In this document: piece after piece, positions 23,034-31,842 of the stretch
Numbering within the stretch: the stretch's first letter is position 1
How the letters are laid out: the number at the start of each line of letters is the position of its first letter
DNA from: DASSTJ01 sp035707965
GTDB taxonomy: Bacteria; Actinomycetota; Actinomycetes; Actinomycetales; Angustibacteraceae
DNA length: 35,650 nucleotides
Reading direction: 5' to 3'
Assembly (NCBI GenBank): GCA_035707965.1
Contig: DASSTJ010000007.1
Coordinates: forward strand, 1-35,650
Notes under the pieces: generated by a model
What the model saw: the letters and a program-made list of their open reading frames with translations, nothing else
Databases searched by the model: none
Told to the model about the DNA's origin: nothing
Position numbers and translations under genes: made by a program

Positions 23034-24557
23034 GTGGGACGACCCTCACACAACGGGCACGGCGCCGACGCTTCAGTGCCGGTGACCGACGTCCGACACA
23101 CCAGTGTGAACGTCGTGTGGTGGCGGTGGTACCTCGTCGGCGCGGGGCTGGTGTCGTTGACGAACATCGCCCTGCCCGGCGGGGTGCTGCGCGATGCGCT
23201 GTACTCGCTCGTGGGGCTGTCGTCCGTCGTCGCGATGTTCGTCGGCCTGCACCTCAACCGGCCGGTCCGACGGTCGCCCTGGCTCTGGATGATGGGCGGT
23301 CTCACCCTCTGGGTGGGCGGCGACACGCTGTGGAGCGTCTTCGAGTACCTGCTCCACATCGACCCCTTCCCCTCGGTGGCCGACGTGCTGTACCTCGCCG
23401 GCTACCCCATGATCGGGGTCGGCGTGACGCTGCTGATCCGGGCCCGCCGGTCCGGCGACGACTGGGGCGGCGTCATCGACAGCTCCATCGTGACGGTCGG
23501 CCTCGGGCTGGTCTCGTGGGTCTTCCTGATGCGTCCCACCGTGCTGGACTCCGGTGACCCGCTGCTGGCCCGGCTGATCGGGCTCGCCTACCCGCTGTTC
23601 GACGTCCTCCTGCTCGGCATGCTGGCGCGCCTCGTGTTCGCGCCCGGCGCCCGTACGGCCGCCTACCGGCTGCTGGCCACGGGGGTCGTGCTCACCCTCG
23701 TGGCCGACGGCACCTTCGACATCGTCACGCTGGTCTCCACCTCCGAGGCCAACGCGCTCGACGCGCTGTGGCTCCTGGGCTACGCCTTCTGGGGCGCTAC
23801 CGCGCTGCATCCCTCCATGCGCCAGCTCTCCGAACCGGCCCCGCAGCGCGACCTGCCGTTCACCCGCCGACGTCTTCTGGCGCTCGCGGCAGCGAGCCTC
23901 ACGTCACCCGGCACGCTGGCCGTCCAGCTGGTGCTCGGGGTGAGCCTCGACGGGTGGGCGGTCGTCATCAGCTCGGTCGTGCTGTTCCTGCTCGTCGTCG
24001 CCCGCATGGGCGGGCTGCTGTCGCGGCTGCAGCACCAGGCGACCCAGCTGGCCGCGCTCGCGCGGACGGACGGCCTGACCGGTCTGCCCAACCGTCGCAC
24101 CGGGGACGCCGAGCTGTCCCGCTCGTGTCAGCGTGCGCTCGCTGACGGCCACGTCCTGTCGGTCGCGATGCTGGACCTCGACCACTTCAAGGTGTTCAAC
24201 GACACCTACGGGCACCAGGCGGGCGACCGGCTGCTCGTCGAGGCGGCGCACGCCTGGGTGTCCGGGTTGTCGGACACCGACGTGCTGGCCCGCTACGGTG
24301 GCGAGGAGTTCATGGTGATCATGCCCGGCCGCGATGCACACGAGGCGCTGGCGCTCGTGGACGCGCTGCGCGCGCTCACGCCGGCCGGTCAGACGTTCTC
24401 GGGCGGCGTCGCCACCTGGGACGGCACCGAGCCGTCCGCCGAGGCCCTGCACCGGGCGGACGTCGCCATGTACGTCGCGAAGCGCGCCGGCCGGGACCGC
24501 GTGGTGAGCGCCGAGCACGACCGGCGCCTCGCCGAACCGGTGGGCGCAGGGGACTGA
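23034..24557 (+). CDS. Membrane-bound GGDEF protein, probable diguanylate cyclase
   Basis: This 507-residue protein has about eight to nine membrane helices in residues 25-330, including the DPFPSVADVLYLAGYP stretch found in actinobacterial GGDEF/EAL membrane sensors. A GGDEF domain follows from about 345. Metal and substrate motifs are TDGLTGLPNRR, LDLDHFKVFND and the active-site GGEEF at 422-426. The inhibitory I-site, normally RxxD five residues before, reads SDTD, so product inhibition is probably absent. A diguanylate cyclase makes cyclic di-GMP in the cytoplasm. No EAL domain is present. The start is uncertain: the GTG at 23034 adds about 25 unremarkable residues, and later GTG codons (23077, 23104) are reasonable. 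Confidence 0.87.
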   Translation: MGRPSHNGHGADASVPVTDVRHTSVNVVWWRWYLVGAGLVSLTNIALPGGVLRDALYSLVGLSSVVAMFVGLHLNRPVRRSPWLWMMGGLTLWVGGDTLWSVFEYLLHIDPFPSVADVLYLAGYPMIGVGVTLLIRARRSGDDWGGVIDSSIVTVGLGLVSWVFLMRPTVLDSGDPLLARLIGLAYPLFDVLLLGMLARLVFAPGARTAAYRLLATGVVLTLVADGTFDIVTLVSTSEANALDALWLLGYAFWGATALHPSMRQLSEPAPQRDLPFTRRRLLALAAASLTSPGTLAVQLVLGVSLDGWAVVISSVVLFLLVVARMGGLLSRLQHQATQLAALARTDGLTGLPNRRTGDAELSRSCQRALADGHVLSVAMLDLDHFKVFNDTYGHQAGDRLLVEAAHAWVSGLSDTDVLARYGGEEFMVIMPGRDAHEALALVDALRALTPAGQTFSGGVATWDGTEPSAEALHRADVAMYVAKRAGRDRVVSAEHDRRLAEPVGAGD

Positions 24558-24565
24558 CCCGTCGG

Positions 24566-24591
24566 CGCCGCCGAGCGAGCCGCCGGTGGCG
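24566..24591. terminator. Hairpin between convergent GGDEF and hflX genes
   Basis: CGCCGCCG (24566-24573) can pair with CGGTGGCG (24584-24591) over eight base pairs with one G-U, around a ten-base loop. It fills the 34-base gap between the two stop codons. There is no T-run. Confidence 0.4.
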
Positions 24592-26202
24592 TCAGACGGC
24601 GTACGGGGCCAGGTCGGCCGCGAGGCTGGGGACCACCTTGGCGTGCAGCCGCGTGCCGGTCTCGGTGTGCCGCTCGCTGAGCACGTCGCCGTCCGAGTGC
24701 GTGCGACTGACCAGGTCGCCGCGGTCGTACGGGACCAGCACGTGCACCTCGACGTCGGGCCGCGGCAGCAGCTCGGCGATGCGGTCGCGCAGCTCGTCAA
24801 GCCCCTCGCCGGTGCGAGCGCTCACCAGCACGGCGGACCGCTCTCTGCTGCGCAGCCGAGCGACGACCTCGGGGTCGGCGGCGTCCGCCTTGTTGATCAC
24901 GACCACCTCGGGCAGGTGCTGTGCCTGGACGTCGGCCAGAACCTCACGCACGGCGGCGATCTGACCCTCCGGGTCGGGGTGCGAGCCGTCGACCACGTGC
25001 AGCAGCAGGTCGGCGTCACCCACCTCCTCGAGCGTCGACCGGAACGCCTCGACGAGCTGGTGTGGCAGCTGGCGCACGAAACCCACCGTGTCGGTGAGCG
25101 TGTAGTCGCGGCCGTCGTCGGTCTCGGCCCGACGGACCGTCGGGTCGAGCGTGGCGAACAGCGCGTTCTCGACGAGCACGCCCGCGCCGGTCAGTCGGTT
25201 CAGCAGGCTCGACTTGCCGGCGTTGGTGTAGCCCGCGATCGCGACGCTGGGCACCTCGTGCCGACGTCGGTCACGTCGTCCGACGTCCCGTGCGGTCTTC
25301 ATGTGGGTGATCTCGCGACGCAGCTTCGCCATGCGTGTGCGGATGCGGCGGCGGTCCAGCTCGATCTTGGTCTCACCGGGACCACGGGAGCCGATGCCAG
25401 CGCCACCCGCGACCCGCCCACCGGCCTGGCGGGACATCGACTCACCCCAGCCGCGGAGCCGCGGCAGGAGGTACTCGAGCTGCGCCAGCTCGACCTGCGC
25501 CTTGCCCTCCCGGCTCTTCGCGTGCTGGGCGAAGATGTCGAGGATCAACGCCGTGCGGTCGATGACCTTGACCTTGACGACGTCCTCCAGGGCACGCCGC
25601 TGCGACGGTGACAGCTCTCCGTCGCAGATGACGGTGTCGGCGCCCGTCTGGACGACGATGTCGCGCAGCTCGCGGGCCTTGCCAGCCCCCAGGAACGTGC
25701 CCGGGTCGGGTTTGTCGCGCCGCTGCAGGATGCCCTCGAGCACCTGGGAGCCGGCCGTCTCGGCGAGCGCCGCGAGCTCCGCGAGGCTGACCTCGGCCTC
25801 CTCCTGCGACCCGTCGGTCCACACGGCCGCGAGCACGACGCGCTCCAGGCGCAGCGCGCGGTACTCGACCTCGGTGACGTCCTCGAGCTCGGTCGAGAGG
25901 CCGGCGACGCGACGCAGCGCGTGGCGGTCGGCCAGGTCGAGCTGGTCTCCGTCGTAGGAGGTGCCGTCGTAGGAGGCGCCGTCGTAGTGAGCGCCGGCGT
26001 GGTGAGCGCCGTCGTAGGAGGCGCCGTCGCCCTGGTCGTGAGCACCCTGGTCGTGAGCACCCTGGTCGTGAGCACCGTCGTCGATGCTGTCGTCCTCGAC
26101 GAGGTCGACGTGCCGGAGCCGTGATCCGTGCAGCTCCTCGCCATCGCGCGGCATACCGGTCTGGCGCTCGGCGGTCGCGCTGGTGGTCTGGGCGGGATCC
26201 AT
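24592..26202 (-). CDS. hflX: HflX, ribosome-splitting GTPase
   Basis: This 536-residue GTPase has the HflX N-terminal domain (about 100-250), the signature RGPGETKIELDRR (273-285), then a G domain with G1 GYTNAGKSS (324-332), G3 DTVGF (371-375) and G4 NKAD. HflX binds the 50S subunit and splits stalled ribosomes under stress. The ATG at 26202 has GGAGG three bases upstream. The first 100 residues are an acidic, low-complexity extension absent from most HflX proteins. Residues 44-85 are pentapeptide repeats of the AHDQG and DGASY type from a 15-bp DNA repeat. Neither a metal-binding nor a known binding motif is obvious there beyond many His and Asp residues. Confidence 0.94.
   Translation of the reverse strand: MDPAQTTSATAERQTGMPRDGEELHGSRLRHVDLVEDDSIDDGAHDQGAHDQGAHDQGDGASYDGAHHAGAHYDGASYDGTSYDGDQLDLADRHALRRVAGLSTELEDVTEVEYRALRLERVVLAAVWTDGSQEEAEVSLAELAALAETAGSQVLEGILQRRDKPDPGTFLGAGKARELRDIVVQTGADTVICDGELSPSQRRALEDVVKVKVIDRTALILDIFAQHAKSREGKAQVELAQLEYLLPRLRGWGESMSRQAGGRVAGGAGIGSRGPGETKIELDRRRIRTRMAKLRREITHMKTARDVGRRDRRRHEVPSVAIAGYTNAGKSSLLNRLTGAGVLVENALFATLDPTVRRAETDDGRDYTLTDTVGFVRQLPHQLVEAFRSTLEEVGDADLLLHVVDGSHPDPEGQIAAVREVLADVQAQHLPEVVVINKADAADPEVVARLRSRERSAVLVSARTGEGLDELRDRIAELLPRPDVEVHVLVPYDRGDLVSRTHSDGDVLSERHTETGTRLHAKVVPSLAADLAPYAV
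25951..26074 (-). repeat. 15-bp tandem repeats inside hflX
   Basis: Five diverged 15-bp units of the type GTCGTAGGAGGCGCC (plus strand, 25951-26025) are followed by three perfect copies of CCCTGGTCGTGAGCA (26030-26074). They are in frame and encode the DGASY- and AHDQG-type pentapeptides in the acidic N-terminal tail. The perfect copies suggest recent expansion. Confidence 0.9.
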
Positions 26203-26366
26203 GTGCCTCCGTACCGGGCGCCGTCTCGCACGTGCCCGTTGCTGTCGTCTCAGCGGTTCGCCGAACGTGCGCGATAAGCGTCGCCGGCTCCCCACCAACC
26301 TGACAGGTCAACGCGGCGAGGCGCCAGCGGATTCCGCTGCCACGCCTCGACTGGCCCCTTCCCGGC

Positions 26367-26490
26367 GGAAGGCCCGGCGGTTCCCTGCCGGTCAGGACGC
26401 CCATGCAGGCCCGCGGTGCCACCCCGCGCCGCTCTCGCTCTTCGCGTGGAAGGCCCGGCCGTTCCCTGCCGCTCAGGACGCCCATGCAGG
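26367..26490. repeat. Duplicated 43-bp intergenic element
   Basis: Two copies of a 43-bp sequence lie at 26367-26409 and 26448-26490, 81 bases apart start to start. They differ at two positions, and the sequence between them is not repeated. Each copy begins GGAAGGCCCGGC and ends CGCCCATGCAGG. Each contains two inverted pairs, GGAA/TTCC and CCTGC/GCAGG, so each could fold into two small hairpins. They occupy the 342-base divergent region (26203-26544) between hflX and the RsmC-like gene. No other function or clear promoter is visible there. Confidence 0.75.
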
Positions 26491-26544
26491 GCTGCCTCCT
26501 GTCGCGCTCGCCGCACCCTCAGGCGTCGATGGCAGCATGGGCGC

Positions 26545-27156
26545 GTGAGCGAGCACTACTTCACGGCGGAGCCAGCGAGCGCCGGCGCGCTGCGTCCGCT
26601 GACCGTGCGCCTCGCGGGGCGCGAGCTGCAGCTCACCACGACGGGCGGCGTGTTCAGTCCTGACCGCGTCGACACGGGCACGCAGGTGCTGCTGCGTGAG
26701 GTGCCCGACCCTCCGGCGTCCGGCACCCTGCTCGACGTCGGCTGCGGCTGGGGACCGCTCGCTCTCACCATGGCGTTGCTGTCCCCCGCCGCCAGCGTGT
26801 GGGCCGTCGACGTCAACGAGCGCGCCTTGGACCTGTTGCGGCACAACGCCACGAGCGCTGGCCTGACGAACGTGTCCGCTGCGACGCCCGACCAGGTGGC
26901 CGACGACGTCCGCTTCGACGTCATCTGGAGCAACCCGCCGATCCGCATCGGCAAGCAGGCGCTCCACGCACTCCTGCTGCACTGGTTGCCACGCCTGGCG
27001 CCCGGGGGGGTGGCCTACCTCGTCGTCCAGCGCCACCTGGGCTCCGACTCGCTGCAGCGCTGGCTCGACGACCAGCTCGGCGCCGACGGCTACGTGGTCT
27101 CGCGGCACGCGAGCGCCAAGGGCTACCGGGTGCTGCAGGTCACCGCCCCAGCCTGA
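26545..27156 (+). CDS. RsmC-like small-domain methyltransferase (MTS family)
   Basis: This 203-residue protein opens MSEHYFTAEPAS, like other single-domain members. It has SAM motif I LLDVGCGWGPLAL (about 68-80), AVDVNERAL and the catalytic NPP motif in SNPPIRIG, the mark of N6/N2-type base methyltransferases. Homologues include RsmC, which makes m2G1207 in 16S rRNA. This protein has only the catalytic domain, so the exact nucleotide is not certain. The GTG at 26545 is chosen from the conserved N-terminus. No ribosome site precedes it. It diverges from hflX and converges on dapF. Confidence 0.88.
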   Translation: MSEHYFTAEPASAGALRPLTVRLAGRELQLTTTGGVFSPDRVDTGTQVLLREVPDPPASGTLLDVGCGWGPLALTMALLSPAASVWAVDVNERALDLLRHNATSAGLTNVSAATPDQVADDVRFDVIWSNPPIRIGKQALHALLLHWLPRLAPGGVAYLVVQRHLGSDSLQRWLDDQLGADGYVVSRHASAKGYRVLQVTAPA

Positions 27157-27179
27157 CCGCCGCTGCGTCAGGGCGGCGG
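27157..27179 (+). terminator. Terminator of the RsmC-like gene
   Basis: CCGCCGC (27157-27163) begins directly after the stop codon and pairs perfectly with GCGGCGG (27173-27179) around a nine-base loop. No T-run follows. Confidence 0.55.
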
Positions 27180-27296
27180 GCCCCTGCGCGGACGATCCGG
27201 TCACCCGCACGAGCGCAATCCCTCACCTCCGTGCTCCCCGCTCGCCGGCCCGCTGCCACCACCCCTCGCGTGGAGCACCCGGCCACTGCAGTGCGA

Positions 27297-27339
27297 GCGT
27301 GGAGACGATCACCCACCCCAGTGCACGCAACCTCCACGC
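27297..27339 (-). terminator. Possible terminator after dapF
   Basis: GCGTGGAG (27297-27304) and CTCCACGC (27332-27339) are perfect 8-bp arms seven bases beyond the dapF stop. The 27-base loop is long, so this is weak. Confidence 0.3.
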
Positions 27340-27346
27340 GGCGGGC

Positions 27347-28210
27347 TCAGAGCGTGACCGTTCCGTCGGCGACGAGGACCGCTGGACCGGACAGCTCGAC
27401 GTGATCGCCGAGAACACGCACCCGCACCGTGCCTCCCGGCACGTCCACGCGCCAGTCGTCGACCGGCTCCCCTCCGTCGGCCAGCACCCACGCCCGGGCA
27501 GCCAGCGCCGCGGCCGCGGCCCCGGTGCCGCACGAGCGGGTCTCCCCTACGCCGCGCTCATGCACCCGCATGGCGACGTGCCCAGGAGCCAGCGGGACGA
27601 CGAGCTCGACGTTGGTGCCGTTGGTGGGCACGGGCTCGACCACTGGCGCGCGGGTGAGGTCGGCCTGCGCCAGCTCGTCCTCGCCGGGAAGCAGCACCAC
27701 GGTGTGCGGGTTGCCGAGGTCGAACGTGAGCCCCGGCAACGCCTCGCCGACGCCGGTGATGCGCACCGTCGCGTCCCCGCCGGCCCGCAGGGCCGGCTCA
27801 CCGCCGACGAGGTGCCACTCCCCCAGGTCGACGGCCGACTGACCGTCGTCCAGCCGCACGGCCTTGGTGCCACCGCGCGTCGCAACGGCTAGCTCCGTGG
27901 CGTCGTCCGGCACGAGCCCCTCGCGGAGGAGGTAGCGCACGAACACGCGCACGCCGTTGCCGCACATCTCGGCCAGGGACCCGTCGGCGTTGCGGTAGTC
28001 CATGAACCACTCGGCGGCGTCGGCCTGGTCGCTCACCTCCGCCGCGGCCGCAGTGCGCACCACCCGAATCACGCCGTCTGCCCCGATGCCGGCGTGCCGG
28101 TCGGCGAGCTGCCGCACCTGCTGCGGTGTGAGGTCGAGCGCGCCGTCGGGGTCGCGCACGAGCACGAAGTCGTTCTGCGTGCCGTGGCCCTTGGTGAACG
28201 TGAGCTCCAC
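27347..28210 (-). CDS. dapF: DapF, diaminopimelate epimerase
   Basis: This 287-residue enzyme converts LL- to meso-diaminopimelate for lysine and the cell wall. Its two catalytic cysteines are C83 in EMCGNGVR and C227 in RSCGTGAAA. The N-terminus MELTFTKGHGTQNDF is canonical and fixes the start at the GTG at 28210. There is no good ribosome site. CATGAT lies six bases upstream, so a leaderless start from its own promoter is plausible. The gene follows miaA by 67 bases. It is consistent with the meso-DAP motif seen in MurE. Confidence 0.96.
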   Translation of the reverse strand: MELTFTKGHGTQNDFVLVRDPDGALDLTPQQVRQLADRHAGIGADGVIRVVRTAAAAEVSDQADAAEWFMDYRNADGSLAEMCGNGVRVFVRYLLREGLVPDDATELAVATRGGTKAVRLDDGQSAVDLGEWHLVGGEPALRAGGDATVRITGVGEALPGLTFDLGNPHTVVLLPGEDELAQADLTRAPVVEPVPTNGTNVELVVPLAPGHVAMRVHERGVGETRSCGTGAAAAALAARAWVLADGGEPVDDWRVDVPGGTVRVRVLGDHVELSGPAVLVADGTVTL

Positions 28211-28277
28211 GACACCATCATGTCGCACGGCTCTCCCGACGCCGACGACGTCGAGCGCGACGGACATCAGCTGCCCG

Positions 28278-29207
28278 TCAGGCCTCGCCCTCACGAGCGC
28301 GAGCTACGACGTCCAACGCAGCGGGCAGCAGCTCATGGCTCGGTCCGTCCGTGGGCGCGTCGAGCCAGTGCACACGCGGGTCGCGCCCGAACCACGACTG
28401 CTGACGCCTCGCGAGCTTGCGCGTCAGTCGCGCCGTGTCGGCCTTCGCGGTCGGCGCGTCGACCTCGCCGTCGAGGTGGGCGAGCGCCTGGGCGTAGCCG
28501 ACCGCCCGCGACGCCGTGCGTCCGTCGCGCAGACCCCTCTCGGCCAGGCGGCGCACCTCGGCCAGCAGTCCGGCGTCCCACATGGTCTCTACCCGTCGGT
28601 CGATGCGGTCGTCGAGCACCTCCCGCGGCAGCCGCAGGGCCATCTGGACGGCGGGGACGACGTAGTGCGGGTCCGGCAGGGTCGCCGAGAAGGGACGTCC
28701 GGTCAGCTCGATGACCTCGAGCGCCCGCACCACGCGTCGTACGTTGCCCGGCAGAATACGTTCCGCCGCACCAGGATCGAGCTGCCGCAGGCGCGCGTAG
28801 ATCGTCGCCGGCCCGACGCGCTCCGCCTCCTGCTCGAGAGTCGCCCGAACGAGGGCGTCGGTCGGGGGGATCTCGAGCTCGTCGAGCGCTGCCCGCACGT
28901 ACAGCCCCGAACCGCCCACGAGAACCGGCACCCGACCACGAGACCGGACGTCGGCGAGGCAGGCCCGCACGTCGCGCTGGTACGCAGCGACGCTGGCCTC
29001 GGCCGTGACGTCGAGCACGTCGAGCAGGTGGTGCGGCACACCCTGACGCTCCTCGACGCTCAGCTTGGCGGTGCCGATGTCCATGCCGCGGTACAGCTGC
29101 ATGGCGTCCGCGTTGACGACCTCCCCACCGAGCGACTGCGCGAGCGCGACGCCGAGGTCGGACTTGCCGGTGGCCGTCGGTCCGACGACCGCCACGACTG
29201 TCGCCAT
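28278..29207 (-). CDS. miaA: MiaA, tRNA dimethylallyltransferase
   Basis: This 309-residue enzyme transfers a dimethylallyl group to A37 of tRNAs that read UNN codons. The P-loop GPTATGKS is at 9-16, followed by NADAMQLYRGMDIGTAK and GGSGLYVRA. The later YAQAL and KLARRQQSWF segments are also typical. The ATG at 29207 gives the standard MATVVAVVGPTATGK opening. It follows miaB by 85 bases on the same strand. The two enzymes act in sequence (i6A, then ms2i6A), so co-transcription makes sense. Confidence 0.96.
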   Translation of the reverse strand: MATVVAVVGPTATGKSDLGVALAQSLGGEVVNADAMQLYRGMDIGTAKLSVEERQGVPHHLLDVLDVTAEASVAAYQRDVRACLADVRSRGRVPVLVGGSGLYVRAALDELEIPPTDALVRATLEQEAERVGPATIYARLRQLDPGAAERILPGNVRRVVRALEVIELTGRPFSATLPDPHYVVPAVQMALRLPREVLDDRIDRRVETMWDAGLLAEVRRLAERGLRDGRTASRAVGYAQALAHLDGEVDAPTAKADTARLTRKLARRQQSWFGRDPRVHWLDAPTDGPSHELLPAALDVVARAREGEA

Positions 29208-29292
29208 TCGCTGCTCACCCACGGCGTCATTCAACCGTGGCGTCGTTCTGAGGCCGACCTTCGGGCCGGGCCCCGGGGAGCCCTGCCCGAGA

Positions 29293-30786
29293 TCAGCGGC
29301 AGCTGGTGGTGGCCGGCACCGAGACCGGCGGCGCACCGACCGTCGGCAGCCCGAGCCCGACGGCGCGCGACGACGGCGACTGCTGCTGACGTGCCTGCCA
29401 CGCCTCGCCGGCGCGGGTGCGCCGCACCCGGTAGGCGCCGCCGCGGAGCGCTCCGTCAGCGACGAGGTGGTGCGGCGCCCCGTAGGTGACCTCCACGGTG
29501 GCGACGTCGCCCGGCCGCGGCATGTCGGCGCCGTCCGGAACGGCGAAGTGCACGAGCCGGTTGTCCGGTGCGCGACCCGACAGCCGGTGCGTCGTGTCGT
29601 CCTTGCGCCCCTCGCCCTCGGCGACGAGCACGTCGAGCACCCTGCCCTCCTGGGTGCGGTTCTCCTGCCAGGAGATCTCGTCCTGCAGGGCGACCAGCCG
29701 CTCGTACCGCTCTTGCACGACCGCCTTGGGCAGCTGGTCCGGCAGGTCGGCCGCGGGTGTGCCGGGACGGCGTGAGTACTGGAAGGTGAACGCGCTGGAG
29801 AAGCGCGCGGCACGGACGACGTCCAGCGTCGCGGCGAAGTCCTCGTCCGTCTCGCCGGGAAATCCCACGATGATGTCCGTGGTGACAGCGGCGTCTGGGA
29901 TGGCAGCGCGCACCCGGTCGATGATGCCGAGGAACCGCTCCGAGCGGTACGAGCGGCGCATGGCCTTCAGCACCCGGTCGGAGCCGGACTGCAGCGGCAT
30001 GTGCAGGCTGGGCATCACGTTCGGCGTCTGCGCCATGGCGTCGATCACGTCGTCGGTGAACGCCGCCGGGTGGGGGCTGGTGAAGCGGACGCGCTCGAGC
30101 CCCTCGATGTCACCGCACGCACGCAGGAGCCTGCCGAACGCGAACCGGTCGCCGAACTCGACGCCGTAACTGTTGACGTTCTGCCCCAGCAGCGTCACCT
30201 CCAGCGCGCCGTCGTCGACGAGGGCCTGCACCTCGGCCAGGACGTCACCGGGCCGCCGGTCCTTCTCCTTGCCGCGCAGGCTGGGCACGATGCAGAAGGT
30301 GCACGTGTTGTTGCAGCCGACGCTCACCGACACCCAGCCGGCGTAGGCCGACTCGCGCTTCGTGGGCAGCGTCGACGGAAAGACCTCGAGGGACTCGAGG
30401 ATCTCGACCTGCGCCTCGGAGTTGTGACGGGCGCGCTCGAGCAGCACGGGCAACGAGCCGATGTTGTGCGTGCCGAAGACGACGTCCACCCACGGCGCCC
30501 GGCGCACGATCTCGCCGCGGTCCTTCTGGGCCAGGCACCCACCCACGGCGATCTGCATGCCGGGGCGGCGCTTCTTGACCGGCGCGAGGTGGCCGAGGTT
30601 GCCGTAGAGCTTGTTGTCGGCGTTCTCCCGCACCGCGCACGTGTTGAAGACGACGACGTCGGCGCTGTCCGGGTCGGCCTCCGGGCTGAGCGCCACGAAG
30701 CCGGCGTCCTCCAGCAGGCCCGACAGCCGCTCCGAGTCGTGCACGTTCATCTGGCACCCGAAGGTGCGCACGTCATAGGTCCTCAT
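29293..30786 (-). CDS. miaB: MiaB, tRNA-2-methylthio-N6-dimethylallyladenosine synthase
   Basis: This 497-residue radical-SAM methylthiotransferase converts i6A37 to ms2i6A37 in tRNA. The N-terminal UPF0004 domain has cluster cysteines C11, C50 and C84. The radical-SAM CxxxCxxC is C158-C162-C165 in GCNNTCTFC. A TRAM domain lies near 375-445, followed by a proline- and serine-rich tail. The ATG at 30786 gives MRTYDVRTFGCQMN, the canonical start. TACCCT (TANNNT) lies nine bases upstream, so the leader is very short or absent. The gene is divergent from the gluABCD operon. Confidence 0.96.
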   Translation of the reverse strand: MRTYDVRTFGCQMNVHDSERLSGLLEDAGFVALSPEADPDSADVVVFNTCAVRENADNKLYGNLGHLAPVKKRRPGMQIAVGGCLAQKDRGEIVRRAPWVDVVFGTHNIGSLPVLLERARHNSEAQVEILESLEVFPSTLPTKRESAYAGWVSVSVGCNNTCTFCIVPSLRGKEKDRRPGDVLAEVQALVDDGALEVTLLGQNVNSYGVEFGDRFAFGRLLRACGDIEGLERVRFTSPHPAAFTDDVIDAMAQTPNVMPSLHMPLQSGSDRVLKAMRRSYRSERFLGIIDRVRAAIPDAAVTTDIIVGFPGETDEDFAATLDVVRAARFSSAFTFQYSRRPGTPAADLPDQLPKAVVQERYERLVALQDEISWQENRTQEGRVLDVLVAEGEGRKDDTTHRLSGRAPDNRLVHFAVPDGADMPRPGDVATVEVTYGAPHHLVADGALRGGAYRVRRTRAGEAWQARQQQSPSSRAVGLGLPTVGAPPVSVPATTSCR

Positions 30787-30909
30787 CGCCCCACCAGGGT
30801 ACGGCGCCACCGTCTCCCCTCTCGTGCCGGACCCTCGCTGCATGTCACAGACCGGTCACACTCTGACAACGCCGCGGGGCCGACCTAGCGACGGCGGGGC
30901 AGCGGCAAG

Positions 30910-30960
30910 TACGGTCGCACTCCATGACGAGGGGCAAGGCATGATGACGACGGGCAAGGC

Positions 30961-30964
<4 letters not shown>
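30910..30964 (+). promoter_or_regulatory. Promoter -10 and a chain of two mini-ORFs leading into gluA
   Basis: TACGGT (30910-30915) fits the -10 pattern and ends eight bases before an ATG at 30924. That ATG opens MTRGKA-stop (30924-30944). Its TGA overlaps the ATG at 30941, which opens MMTTGKA-stop (30941-30964). That TGA in turn overlaps the gluA ATG at 30961. The DNA is two copies of ATGACGAxGGGCAAGGC plus the gluA start ATGACGACGGG. The transcript may begin at the first ATG, so gluA would be reached by successive re-initiation. Confidence 0.45.
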
Positions 30965-31743
<779 letters not shown>

Positions 31744-31751
31744 CCCGCGCC

Positions 31752-31768
31752 GCCCGGTACGCCCGGGC
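31752..31768 (+). terminator. Small hairpin after gluA
   Basis: GCCCGG (31752-31757) and CCGGGC (31763-31768) form a 6-bp stem with a five-base loop eight bases after the gluA stop. In an operon this may trim or attenuate the message rather than end it. Confidence 0.4.
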
Positions 31769-31842
31769 ATCACAACCGGCCTCAGAACTGCACGACCGGC
31801 ACCGCTGCTCGCGGAGCCTGGCACGACACAACGGAGGAACAC

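Noticed and set aside
26367..26490. The paired 43-bp element as a tandem glycine riboswitch
   Set aside because: I could not find the conserved glycine aptamer core, and the flanking genes have no link to glycine.
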